NCBI GenBank assembly: GCA_020056225.1
Contig: JAGVIE010000030.1
Coordinates: 1 to 64,000 of the forward strand
Direction: 5' to 3'
DNA from: Bacteroidota bacterium
GTDB lineage: Bacteria > Bacteroidota > Ignavibacteria > UBA10030 > SZUA-254
DNA length: 64,000 bases
Shown here in pieces: positions 54,790 to 63,812 of the stretch; the stretch's first letter is position 1; every line of letters starts with the position of its first letter. The translations under genes and the position numbers were made by a program. The notes below the pieces were generated by a model. It saw only the letters and a list, made by a program, of their open reading frames with translations. It made no database searches and was not told the origin of the DNA.

Positions 54790-55677
54790 GTGCCAATAAT
54801 TCATAAATTCGATTATCTAAAACCAAAAAGCTTAAGCGAGGCATTAACGGTTCTTGCACAATCAAAGAACGCGGCAATACTTGCAGGCGGCACCGATCTC
54901 GTTGATATGATAAAAGAAAATGTTGCTCAGCCCGACTTGGTAGTAGATATCAAAGGACTTGACGAGCTCAATCAGATTAAGTTTGAGAATGATACACTTT
55001 TCATCGGGGCAGGTGCCACGTTTTCAGATTTGATCGAATCGAAAATCATTAAAGAAAAATATCCCGTAATCTTTGAGGTAGCCAAAACAGTTGCGTCAGT
55101 CGGAATTCGAAACAGAGCAACGGTTGTCGGCAACATATGCTCGGCAGTACCGTGCATGGATAGTGGCCCGTTACTTATAGCATATGATGCAACCGTGCAA
55201 TTGGCAGGACAAAAAGGTGAAAGAAAGATTCCCGCTGCTGAATGGTTCATTGCACCAAGAAAAACAGCGCTTCAAAAAGGTGAAATTGTTACAGGTGTTT
55301 CGTTACCGTATCCGAAAGTGAAACATGCCGGATGCTGGGTAAAGCTTGGTCGTTATACCGGTGAAGACCTTGCACAGGTGAACTTGCTTATACTCGCGTT
55401 GAGTGATGGTACATTCAGGATTTCGTTCGGGGCGGTTGTACCTATTCCGGTACGCGCGAAAAAGATTGAGAAACTTTTAAACGGACAAACAATTACTCCT
55501 TCCTTGATTGAGAAAGCAAAGCAGTTGATTGAGGAAGAAATCAAACCGATAACCGATGTACGCGCGACAAAAGAGTACCGGATACACATGGCAAAGGTGA
55601 TGTTCGAGAGAGGATTGGATGCCGCGATTAGGAGATTAAACGGCAACGGTCAGGCGTATGGAACGAGTATGATATAA
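54790..55677 (+). CDS. Molybdenum hydroxylase FAD-binding (medium) subunit
   Basis: This 295-residue CoxM/XdhB-type flavoprotein shows the FAD loop AAILAGGTDLVDM, the second FAD motif TVVGNICSAVPCMDSGP and the C-terminal CO-dehydrogenase flavoprotein domain. It transfers electrons from the iron-sulfur subunit to NAD or another acceptor. The start is GTG at 54790 with GGAGA upstream. The gene order (medium, small, large) is normal for this family. Confidence 0.92.
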   Translation: MPIIHKFDYLKPKSLSEALTVLAQSKNAAILAGGTDLVDMIKENVAQPDLVVDIKGLDELNQIKFENDTLFIGAGATFSDLIESKIIKEKYPVIFEVAKTVASVGIRNRATVVGNICSAVPCMDSGPLLIAYDATVQLAGQKGERKIPAAEWFIAPRKTALQKGEIVTGVSLPYPKVKHAGCWVKLGRYTGEDLAQVNLLILALSDGTFRISFGAVVPIPVRAKKIEKLLNGQTITPSLIEKAKQLIEEEIKPITDVRATKEYRIHMAKVMFERGLDAAIRRLNGNGQAYGTSMI

Positions 55678-55681
55678 GGAA

Positions 55682-56143
55682 ATGACAATGAGACAAGAAA
55701 TTAAATTCAAATTAAGCGGTGAAGCGATTGCGCTCGAGGTCAATCCGAACGAAGTTCTACTCGAAGTATTGCGTGATCGTCTCGGGGCAAAAAGTCCGAA
55801 GTGCGGCTGCGATAAAGGTGATTGCGGCACATGCACGGTGATGATCAACGGAAAAACGGTCCGCAGTTGTCTTGTGCTTGCCATTGAAGTTGATGGACAG
55901 GAAGTTGTTACACTTGAAGGACTTATGGACAGCGGTTTAACGCCACTCCAGAAATCGTTCATCGAACATAATTCGTTTCAATGCGGCTTCTGCGCACCGG
56001 GGATGATTCTTTCCGCGACAGAGCTTCTCGCGAAGAATCAAAAACCGAACAAGCACGAAATTCAGGAAGCGCTATCCGGCAATTTATGCAGGTGCACGGG
56101 TTATACTCCCATCATCGATGCTATTGAGGCGATTACAAAATGA
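55682..56143 (+). CDS. Molybdenum hydroxylase [2Fe-2S] (small) subunit
   Basis: The 153-residue small subunit has two [2Fe-2S] sites. The plant-type site has CGCDKGDCGTC and a later Cys. The helical one has FQCGFCAPGM and CRCTGY. It links the Mo site to FAD. It starts 4 bases after the medium subunit, with AAGGAA upstream. A repeat element of about 70 bases lies between it and the large subunit. Confidence 0.94.
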   Translation: MTMRQEIKFKLSGEAIALEVNPNEVLLEVLRDRLGAKSPKCGCDKGDCGTCTVMINGKTVRSCLVLAIEVDGQEVVTLEGLMDSGLTPLQKSFIEHNSFQCGFCAPGMILSATELLAKNQKPNKHEIQEALSGNLCRCTGYTPIIDAIEAITK

Positions 56144-56150
56144 CATTGAT

Positions 56151-56222
56151 GTCATTCCGATCCCGCCGAGGGCGGGAGAGGAATCTGACAATAAAAGATG
56201 CTTCACTTTCGTTCAGCATGAC
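56151..56222. repeat. Dispersed repeat with GTCAT...ATGAC ends
   Basis: GTCATTCCGATCCCGCCGAG at the left end and TTCGTTCAGCATGAC at the right end form an imperfect inverted repeat. A CCCGCCGAGGGCGGG hairpin lies in the left arm and AGGAATCT / AGATGCTTC lie inward. This form is typical of small noncoding repeats seen many times in bacterial chromosomes. It lies within the molybdenum hydroxylase operon. Confidence 0.6.
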
Positions 56223-56249
56223 AAAGAGATATTATAGGATTAAAGGTTT

Positions 56250-58586
56250 ATGGAAGAAAATAAATACATTGGCAAGTCAACAGTCAGGATAGACGGAAAA
56301 GCAAAAGTATCCGGCGCGGCAGAATTCATAGACGATCTTGATTTCGGTCCCGATCTCCTCTACGCCGCAATAGTCGAGAGTAAATTCGCGCACGCCATCA
56401 TCAACAAAATCGATACAAGCGAAGCGGAGAATATACCCGGCGTTGTAAAGATTGTTACAGGAAAAGATTTCCCGTTCCGGTTCGGACTTTACATGCACGA
56501 TCGATTCATCTTTGCTCAGGATAGAGTAAGATTTGTCGGAGAACAGATCGGCGCTGTGATAGCGAGAGATGCGGCAACTGCATTGAAAGCGGCAAAGTTA
56601 GTGAGAGTAGATTACACAGAACTTCCGGCAATTCTCAACGTCGAGCAGGCACTCGCGAAAGATGCGAACCTCATTCACCCTGAACTTCGACATTACAAAC
56701 ACGTTCCGTGGTTCTTCCCCAAAAGCGACACGAATATTGCCCATCTTAGAAAAGTTAGAAAAGGTGATGTCGAGAAAGCTTTTAAGGAATCCGATTTTAT
56801 TTTTGAAGATACATACACTGTTCCCCGTTATGCGCACTGTGCAATCGAAGTCCACGGCGCGGTTGGTTTGTACGATAATTCAGACCGACTGACAGTTTGG
56901 ACGGCATCTCAATCTCCATATACACAAAGAAACCTGTTTGCGGAAGCGCTTGCACCTCTCGGATTGTCACATAAAGATATTCGGGTTATAACGCCGTTCA
57001 TCGGCGGTGGTTTTGGCGGTAAAGCCGGTGTCTCGATGGAAATATTAGGCGCCGCTCTCGCAACAGCAGTAAAAGGCCGCCCAGTCAAAGTTCTCTGGTC
57101 GCGCGCGCAGGAATTTTACAACACATACCAACGGCAAGGTCTGACTGCCCGCATCAAAGTCGGCTTGAAAAAAGACGGTACCATCATCGCGATGGATAAT
57201 ATTTTAAATTGGGACGCAGGCGCGTACGTCGAGTATGGCGCGAACGTCGTCAATGCCGCGGGACTCTCTGCTTCAGGTCCATACAATATTCCAAACGTCA
57301 GCATAGATTCAGTTTGTGTCTATACCAATCTGCCACCGGGCGGGCCATACCGTGGATTCGGGTATTCCGAATTTTTATTCGGACTTGAATCTCATTTAAA
57401 TGAGATTGCAAAGAAAATGAAGATCGATCCGATCCAACTTCGTCGTAAGAATGCAATTCGTGAAGGAGATATTTTAAATTACGGCGGCAAGATGAACGCC
57501 AACGGTCTGATTGAGGCGATTGATAAAGTTGAGAAAGAAATCGAATGGGGAAAGAAGGAAACATCGAGCGATCCGAACAAGGCAATCGGTAAAGGAATTG
57601 CATTATTCTGGAAAGCGCCCGCTATGCCGCCGAACGCTTCATCCTCTGCGTTTTTAAAATTCAATGAAGACGGAAGCATAAACATTCTTATCTCCGGAAT
57701 GGAGATAGGTCAAGGACTATTGACAGTCATGGCACAAATCGCGGCTGAAGTACTAACTGTTCCTCCAGAAAAAATACGTGTTGAAACACCGGACACTGAT
57801 AGAAATCCTTATGAATGGCAAACGGTCGGCTCGCATGTTACGTGGGGATGCGGCAGAGCGGTCGAGAGCGCGGCTATAGATGCTCGTGAGCAGATTTTTG
57901 ATATTGTCGAGCGGGCACTCGGCAAAGACAGAAAATCACTTTATCTTGAAAACGAATCCGTGAAATCGAAAACAGATAATAATTTCTCGTTAAAGCTGTG
58001 CGATTTTATTATTGCTGGGATTCAGAAACCAGATGGCTCATATCGTGGAGGACCGATACTCGGACGCGGAATGTTCATGCCGGAATTCACATCAGCATTG
58101 AGCGACCCTGAAACAAGTCAGGGTGGGCATCCAAATGTTCATTACACAGTCGGCGCAAGCGCAGTTAAGATTGAAGTCGATAAGCAGACAGGCAAAGTGA
58201 AAATTCCCAAAGTGGTTCTTGCTGTCGATGTCGGAAAAGCGCTCAACCCCGATTTAATCAACGGACAAATTACAGGTGGATTGCTACAAGGAATCGCTAC
58301 TGTCCTTTATGAGGATATGCGGTTCAACAACAAAGGTAAACTCATCAATCCAAACTTTACAGATTATAAAATTCCGACATCGATGGATATCCCCGATGAG
58401 ATAGTTCCGATTATCATAGAAGTACCTCAACCCGATGGACCTTCCGGCGCACGCGGAGTTGGCGAACACACGATGATACCATGCGCACCGATGATTGCTA
58501 ACGCTGTTGATGATGCGCTTGGAATCAGGATCAAATCGATGCCGATAACGGCGGAGAAGATTGCGCTCAGCGTAAAACACTCATAA
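56250..58586 (+). CDS. Molybdenum hydroxylase large (Mo-cofactor) subunit
   Basis: The catalytic subunit (778 aa) of a xanthine dehydrogenase/CO dehydrogenase-like enzyme hydroxylates a substrate with water at Mo-MCD or Mo-MPT. Visible features are the N-terminal alpha/beta hammerhead (GKAKVSGAAEF), TPFIGGGFGGKAG in the cofactor region, PGGPYRGFGYSE, GMEIGQGLLTVMAQ and GARGVGEHT with the active-site Glu. It lacks the AYRGAGR signature of CO dehydrogenase with selanyl-Cys. Xanthine, another purine or an N-heterocycle is the likely substrate. The cyclase gene upstream supports ring catabolism. Confidence 0.93.
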   Translation: MEENKYIGKSTVRIDGKAKVSGAAEFIDDLDFGPDLLYAAIVESKFAHAIINKIDTSEAENIPGVVKIVTGKDFPFRFGLYMHDRFIFAQDRVRFVGEQIGAVIARDAATALKAAKLVRVDYTELPAILNVEQALAKDANLIHPELRHYKHVPWFFPKSDTNIAHLRKVRKGDVEKAFKESDFIFEDTYTVPRYAHCAIEVHGAVGLYDNSDRLTVWTASQSPYTQRNLFAEALAPLGLSHKDIRVITPFIGGGFGGKAGVSMEILGAALATAVKGRPVKVLWSRAQEFYNTYQRQGLTARIKVGLKKDGTIIAMDNILNWDAGAYVEYGANVVNAAGLSASGPYNIPNVSIDSVCVYTNLPPGGPYRGFGYSEFLFGLESHLNEIAKKMKIDPIQLRRKNAIREGDILNYGGKMNANGLIEAIDKVEKEIEWGKKETSSDPNKAIGKGIALFWKAPAMPPNASSSAFLKFNEDGSINILISGMEIGQGLLTVMAQIAAEVLTVPPEKIRVETPDTDRNPYEWQTVGSHVTWGCGRAVESAAIDAREQIFDIVERALGKDRKSLYLENESVKSKTDNNFSLKLCDFIIAGIQKPDGSYRGGPILGRGMFMPEFTSALSDPETSQGGHPNVHYTVGASAVKIEVDKQTGKVKIPKVVLAVDVGKALNPDLINGQITGGLLQGIATVLYEDMRFNNKGKLINPNFTDYKIPTSMDIPDEIVPIIIEVPQPDGPSGARGVGEHTMIPCAPMIANAVDDALGIRIKSMPITAEKIALSVKHS

Positions 58587-58618
58587 GAATTAGAAGTGAT
58601 CACGCAAGGCAATTGCTG

Positions 58619-59098
58619 ATGTCAGAAGATAATCGAGCACGGATGATAAAGCTTGCAGAAGAGTTTTTCAACATGAAAAACGATCCGACACAGCTTTCTG
58701 TCGATGAGAATACCATGAAACGCCTCTTAGAAATTCATCCAGCCACACTCACAGAGTGAACCGATGAGAATGGACCAATCGCCTGGATGTTAATCATTCC
58801 AACAACAAAAGAAGTGATGGATGATTTCCTCTTAAAGAAAATCACTGAAAAGGAAATCTTAGACCGCACACCGCATGGTGTAAAATACGATTCAATCTAT
58901 TTGTGCTCAGCGCTTGTATTGCCCGAATATCGTGGTAAGGGATTGGCAAAACAAATGGTGACAGATGCAATTCAATCAATCATGAATCAGCATTCCATCA
59001 AATCTCTATTTGTGTGGTCTTTCAGCATAGAAGGAAAAAAATTGGCTAATGCAGTTGCCAAAGAATTCAACCTGCCGTTATTCGAAAAACCAGTTTAA
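58619..59098 (+). pseudogene. GNAT acetyltransferase gene with in-frame TGA
   Basis: Frame +2 encodes MSEDNRARMIKLAEEFF up to a TGA at 58757-58759, then continues without a shift as TDENGPIAWMLIIP and into the 103-residue ORF at 58787. That part has the acetyl-CoA loop VLPEYRGKGLAKQMV of a GNAT acetyltransferase. Reading through gives one coherent protein of about 160 residues. Other genes here use TGA as a normal stop, so recoding is unlikely. It is a nonsense mutation or a sequence error. Confidence 0.85.
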
Positions 59099-59099
59099 T

Positions 59100-59825
59100 T
59101 TACTTCAACGCGCGAATCCGAACCTCAATATTCCGGTTTTTTGCCAACAGTGCTTTCAATTTCGAGACATCGCTATCACCATAATGATATGGGTATAAGA
59201 TTTTCGGCTTAATCTTTTTCGAGGCATTTGCAACCTGTTCAGGAAGCATTGTATAGGGTTGGTTCATCGGCAAAAAAGCAATGTCGATGTTTTGTAATGA
59301 TGCCATCCCAGGAATATTTTCTGTATCGCCTGCTATATAAATTCTCTTCTTGCCAATTGTAAGGATGTATCCGTTGTCTCTGCCTTTGGGATGAAATTTA
59401 TCCCGCCCCTCAGTTGTATTGTATGCAGGCACAGCTTCGATTTCAACTTCATCAAAAATCTTTTTGTCTCCGTTTTTCATCACAGTACCTTTCTTCAGCA
59501 TATCAAGGGCGGTGCTTGTAAGAATAATTTGAGTACTGTCCTTGGAAAGCAGCTCAACAGCATTAGTGTCAAGATGATCGGGATGATGATGGGTGATAAG
59601 TATGATGTCAGCCTTTGGTAGCTTCGTATAATCAGCCAACTTATTCCACGGATCGACGTGAATAGTTGTACCTTTATGCTCGAGCATCAGCGTTCCATGA
59701 CCGATAAAAGTAATTGTTAATATTCCCTCTGGCGTTTTGAAAGTATCTCTTTCAAATTTGCTGAGTCCGGCAGACTGTAAAACTGTTGCAAAAACAGCGT
59801 AAAGAATAACGATTAGATTATTCAC
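59100..59825 (-). CDS. Exported metallo-beta-lactamase-fold hydrolase (UlaG-like)
   Basis: It has a short signal peptide (NLIVILYAVFATVLQSAGLS) and an MBL fold with the zinc motif THHHPDHLD, then AGDTEN and the final His in YPYHYGDS. The length of 241 aa is normal for the YtnP/UlaG-like group. The start is GTG with AGGAG upstream at 8 bases. The substrate is unknown (lactone, phosphoester or amide). Its end lies 1 base from the GNAT pseudogene. Confidence 0.88.
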   Translation of the reverse strand: MNNLIVILYAVFATVLQSAGLSKFERDTFKTPEGILTITFIGHGTLMLEHKGTTIHVDPWNKLADYTKLPKADIILITHHHPDHLDTNAVELLSKDSTQIILTSTALDMLKKGTVMKNGDKKIFDEVEIEAVPAYNTTEGRDKFHPKGRDNGYILTIGKKRIYIAGDTENIPGMASLQNIDIAFLPMNQPYTMLPEQVANASKKIKPKILYPYHYGDSDVSKLKALLAKNRNIEVRIRALK

Positions 59826-59924
59826 GATGAAATTCTCCTGAATATAATTCTTGTTTGAATGAATTAACGAGATGATGGAAAATGATCAAGTCAAAATATT
59901 ATTCAAAGTCTAAGCGAAATATGA

Positions 59925-59950
59925 GACCCCGGCTGTCACTAAACCGGGGT
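59925..59950 (-). terminator. Hairpin after the M3 peptidase gene
   Basis: ACCCCGG and CCGGGGT form a 7-bp GC-rich stem with a loop of about 12 bases, 33 bases after the peptidase stop on the minus strand. It separates the peptidase from the MBL gene. Confidence 0.6.
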
Positions 59951-59982
59951 TATTCAAATCTAAACTTACACAAAAAAGATGT

Positions 59983-62091
59983 TTAATTTAGTCCTTTTCT
60001 TTTCAAAAGTGCATCAACCTTAGGTTCCGCACCTCTGAATTTTTTATAGAGAACCATAACGTCCTCACTCCCGCCTCTTTCAAGAACGTTTTTTCTGAAA
60101 GAAGCCGCGGTCGCCTGATCGAACAATCCTTTTTCCTTAAACGCTTCAAATGCATCTGCATCAAGAACCTCCGCCCAAATATAGCTGTAATATCCGGCAG
60201 GGTATCCGCCGGAAAAAATATGGGCAAAATTCGTGCTTTGATACCGGGATTCGATTTGCGAAATCAGTCCGATGTTTGAGAGCGAATTTTTTTCAAATGA
60301 AGGTACATCTTTTTCGGTTGTGTCAGTCAGAGTGTGCCAATCCATATCGAGAACTGATGCGGCAAGATACTCGATTGTCGCAAAACCTTGATTGAAAAGC
60401 TGAGAGTTGCGTATCTTATCTATCAATTCCTGCGGCATCGGTTCGCTGGTTTTGTAATGTTTCGCGTACATGTTAAGAACTTCAGGTTCTAACGCCCAGT
60501 TTTCCATGATTTGGGAAGGAAGTTCTACGAAATCTCTTGGCACCGATTGCGAACTTAAATAAACAGTGTTTGATAATAAACTGTGAAGCCCGTGACCAAG
60601 TTCGTGATAGAGAGTCGAAACTTCGTCCACGCTCATGAGTGAAGGCTTGTCAGCCGTTGGTTTGGAGAAATTACCGACGTTAAATACCAGAGGGGCGATA
60701 TATTTATCTTCCATGTTCGATTGATTCCTGAAATTGCCCGACCAAGCCCCGCTTCGTTTACTATCACGCGGATAATAGTCCGAATAAAATATACCGATAT
60801 GTTTACCATCGGCTTCTTTCACTTCATATACTTTTACATCGGGGTGGTAGACTTGTATATCGTTTCTTTCAATAAATTTTATTCCATACAGTTTAGATGC
60901 GACATCAAACGCGCCCTGGCGTACATTTTCCATCTTAAAATACGGGCGCAGCATTTCTTCATCGAGAGCGTATTTCTCTTTCTTTACTTTTTCAGCGTAG
61001 CACAACCAATCCCATGCTTCTAACTTAAAACTCACCCCTTCCTTGTTAATGATGTTTTGCATATCATTAACTTCAGTGTTTGCGCTTTTAATAGCCGGCT
61101 TCCACAAATCATTTATGAACTTGTATACGTTTTCCGGTTTCTTTGCCATGTTTCTTTCAAGAACAAAATCCGCATAGGTCTTGTACCCTAATAAATTTGC
61201 CCGTTGAACTCGTAAGGCGGCAATCTTAGATAAAATTTTCTTATTGTTATTATCGTTGTCATTATTTCCGCGGTTAATGTATGCTTTGAATACTTTCTCG
61301 CGCAATTCCCGTCTTTCTGAATATTGAAGGAATGGAATGAAGCTCGGTTTCTGAAGTGTGAATACCCATTTACTCTCCTGTTTTTTTGATTTTGCCATCT
61401 CTGCCGCTGAATTTATTACGTCTTCCGGCAAACCTGCAAGATCATTTTTATTATCGACGACTAATCCTATGGCATTTGTTTCCTTCAGAAGGTTTTCTCC
61501 GAACTTCACGGTGATAACGCTCAGCTCTTCGTTAATCTTTCGGAATATTTCCTTCTGCTCGTCGGTTAAATTCGCGCCGCCTCGTACAAAACCCTTGTAA
61601 TAATTTTCGAGAACTGTATTTTGCTCTACTGTCAGTTTGAGATTATCCCTATGATCGTACAATTCTTTCACCTTCGCAAAGAGCTTTGGATTGAGATTGA
61701 TGTCGTCATTATGTTTTGAAAGCATCGGAGCGGTTGTGGTGGCAATCTTTTGCATTTCATCATTCGTATTCGCGTCAATAAGACTCGAAAATACGTAGTC
61801 AATTTTTGTTAAAAGTTCGCCGCTTTTCTCTAACGCTTCGATTGTGTTTATGAATGTTGGCTTCTCGGTGTTGTTGATAATTGCGTCGATCTCTGCCTTA
61901 TGTTGTTTCATGCCCTCTTCATATGCAGGTAAAAAATGTTCGACTTTAATATCATTGAAGGGCGGTGTCGCGAACGGGGTTTTCCATTCTGTAAAAAAAG
62001 GATTTCCCGTATCATTCTGCTCAGAAAGATAATTTAATCCAAACGATAATGTTATTGGAAAAAATAAAGTTAGAAGCATTAAATATTTCAT
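59983..62091 (-). CDS. dcp: M3-family dipeptidyl carboxypeptidase/oligopeptidase
   Basis: It has an N-terminal signal peptide (MLLTLFFPITLSFG), so it is exported, then the long alpha-helical M3 domain. The zinc motif is STLYHELGHGLHS, with the third ligand Glu in ENWALEPEVL. Further motifs are FSDYYPRDSKRSGAW-like YSDYYPRD and HIFSGGYPAGYYSYIWAEV. The 702 residues match bacterial Dcp. It cleaves C-terminal dipeptides or small peptides and would complement the secreted M14 carboxypeptidase. AAGGA precedes the ATG. Confidence 0.93.
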   Translation of the reverse strand: MKYLMLLTLFFPITLSFGLNYLSEQNDTGNPFFTEWKTPFATPPFNDIKVEHFLPAYEEGMKQHKAEIDAIINNTEKPTFINTIEALEKSGELLTKIDYVFSSLIDANTNDEMQKIATTTAPMLSKHNDDINLNPKLFAKVKELYDHRDNLKLTVEQNTVLENYYKGFVRGGANLTDEQKEIFRKINEELSVITVKFGENLLKETNAIGLVVDNKNDLAGLPEDVINSAAEMAKSKKQESKWVFTLQKPSFIPFLQYSERRELREKVFKAYINRGNNDNDNNNKKILSKIAALRVQRANLLGYKTYADFVLERNMAKKPENVYKFINDLWKPAIKSANTEVNDMQNIINKEGVSFKLEAWDWLCYAEKVKKEKYALDEEMLRPYFKMENVRQGAFDVASKLYGIKFIERNDIQVYHPDVKVYEVKEADGKHIGIFYSDYYPRDSKRSGAWSGNFRNQSNMEDKYIAPLVFNVGNFSKPTADKPSLMSVDEVSTLYHELGHGLHSLLSNTVYLSSQSVPRDFVELPSQIMENWALEPEVLNMYAKHYKTSEPMPQELIDKIRNSQLFNQGFATIEYLAASVLDMDWHTLTDTTEKDVPSFEKNSLSNIGLISQIESRYQSTNFAHIFSGGYPAGYYSYIWAEVLDADAFEAFKEKGLFDQATAASFRKNVLERGGSEDVMVLYKKFRGAEPKVDALLKRKGLN

Positions 62092-62427
62092 TGATGTTTC
62101 CTTACGATGTTGTTTGAAATAATGGTTTTAGTATTATTATTGGCATTGAGCGCTGTAAAAGGATACAGTAGAATATTAAGATTAAGAACGAAGATGAATG
62201 TGTTGCCCTGCCTGTATTAATCGAGCAGTCTGAAGTATAGACAGACTATAAATTAAATATCGGCAACGGACGATGATTTAGAAAAGTACAAAGGAATTAC
62301 AAGATTATCAAATTAACTCAAGATAGAAATGAGGAATGCCTTGTTACAAAAAATAGATGATACAAATATATTGGTCAATCTTTGGATAACAGTGGAAAAA
62401 TTCGTAAATTTCCAATGAAAAAGGCAA
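62092..62427. other. Intergenic stretch upstream of tRNA-Leu
   Basis: These 336 AT-rich bases have no recognisable ORF, repeat or strong hairpin. They must contain the divergent promoters of the M3 peptidase and the tRNA, but no consensus boxes could be assigned with confidence. Confidence 0.6.
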
Positions 62428-62511
62428 GCCCGGATGGCGGAATTGGCAGACGCGCTAGCTTCAGGAGCTAGTGGCCGCAAGGTCGTACAGGTTCAAGTCC
62501 TGCTCCGGGCA
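62428..62511 (+). tRNA. tRNA-Leu (anticodon CAG)
   Basis: The acceptor arms GCCCGGA and TCCGGGC pair fully, with A as discriminator. The anticodon stem CTAGC/GCTAG encloses TTCAGGA, giving anticodon CAG (reads CUG). A long variable arm (GGCCGCAAGGTC) marks a class II tRNA, and the T loop is TTCAAGT. The D loop has GAATTGGCAGA. CCA is not encoded (sequence continues ACATGG), so it must be added after transcription. Confidence 0.95.
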
Positions 62512-62665
62512 CATGGAAATATTGTGATGTTAGTAATGTTTAGTTTGATGCTGGCGTAGCTCATGCGCGGATATAATTTTTTTAATAGGTAACATTACTT
62601 TTCACCAACCAACTCATACCTCAGGTTGATAGTTATTTTATTCAGTAATAAAAAATAGATAAGAC

Positions 62666-63751
62666 ATGCAGATTGGAATTGTAGGGTTACCGTATTCGGG
62701 TAAATCGACTTTATTTCAGACGATAACTAAAACACATATCGATACATCGGCGTTAGGAAAGAACGAAACTCACCAGGCGGTTATCAAGGTTCCCGACAAG
62801 AAGTTAGATAAACTTATAGAAATCTTTTCGCCAAAGAAAACGAATAGCGCAATAATTGATCTCGTAGATGTTATCGGATTGAAGAAAGGTGATTCGGGGT
62901 CTACACAGTTCACGAGCAATTTTCTTTCGACTGTAAAAACAAACGACGCTCTCGTTCAGGTAGTTCGTCTGTTTGCGGACGATGCCGTTCCGCACCCCGA
63001 TGGTTCCGTCGATATGATAAGAGACATCGCGTCTTTTGAAACCGAATTTATCTTGTCCGATCTCTCGATTCTTGAGAGCCGTATCGAGCGAATTAAAAAA
63101 ACATATCAGAAATCCGGCGGGGATCTTCTACTGCGTGAACTGCCGATATTGGAAAAATCTTATGAAATACTCCACGCTGAAAAACCGTTACGTGAAGCCG
63201 AACTTAGCGATAATGAACTATTCATATTGAAAACATACTCATTGCTCACGCTGAAACCGATGCTGATAGTATTGAATCTCGATGAGAGCCAGCGTAACGA
63301 TACGGAAAAATATTTGGAATCCGCCCGCAAGTTGAAAGCAGGCAGGAACACAAAAATGATGTCGTTATTCGGAAAGATAGAATTAGAAATGTCGGAGCTT
63401 TCCGATGAGGATGCCGCGCTTTTCATGAGTGAGTACGGAATAAAGGAATCCGCTCTTCACATGCTGATACGCGAAGCATACGACTTACTTGGATTGCAAT
63501 CGTTCTATACTGTCGGTGAAGATGAGTGCCGTGCGTGGACTATCAAAAAAGGAATGACAGCGCAGGAAGCGGCAGGCGTTATTCACAGTGATTTTTTCAA
63601 TAAGTTTATACGCGCGGAAGTCGTTGGTTACGATGACTTTATCAAAAATGGCGGCACATTTGCAAAATCAAAAGAGCAGGGCGTTTGGCGGTTAGAGGGT
63701 AAAGAGTACGTAGTCAATGAAGGAGATATAATTTCGATCAGGCATAGCTGA
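62666..63751 (+). CDS. Divergent YchF-like GTPase/ATPase with DUF933 domain
   Basis: It has 361 residues with the Obg/YchF layout. The P-loop is GLPYSGKST, where standard YchF has GLPNVGKST. Switch II is VDVIGLKKGDSG and the base-recognition region is VLNLDES. The DUF933 C-terminus (ALHMLIREAYDLLGLQSFYTVG, ECRAWTIKKGMTAQEAAGVIH) and the closing TGS-type domain are clear. The family binds ribosomes and hydrolyses ATP. This divergent form is probably a paralogue of the housekeeping YchF. Confidence 0.88.
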   Translation: MQIGIVGLPYSGKSTLFQTITKTHIDTSALGKNETHQAVIKVPDKKLDKLIEIFSPKKTNSAIIDLVDVIGLKKGDSGSTQFTSNFLSTVKTNDALVQVVRLFADDAVPHPDGSVDMIRDIASFETEFILSDLSILESRIERIKKTYQKSGGDLLLRELPILEKSYEILHAEKPLREAELSDNELFILKTYSLLTLKPMLIVLNLDESQRNDTEKYLESARKLKAGRNTKMMSLFGKIELEMSELSDEDAALFMSEYGIKESALHMLIREAYDLLGLQSFYTVGEDECRAWTIKKGMTAQEAAGVIHSDFFNKFIRAEVVGYDDFIKNGGTFAKSKEQGVWRLEGKEYVVNEGDIISIRHS

Positions 63752-63812
63752 AAGTATCCTAATCAAATTTGTCCGTCTCATCCAATGAGAGTCAATAGGC
63801 TTTTTGATACAT

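Noticed and set aside
58757-58759. Selenocysteine or Trp recoding of TGA
   Set aside because: No SECIS-like hairpin follows directly and GNAT enzymes do not use Sec. TGA is an ordinary stop in neighbouring genes.
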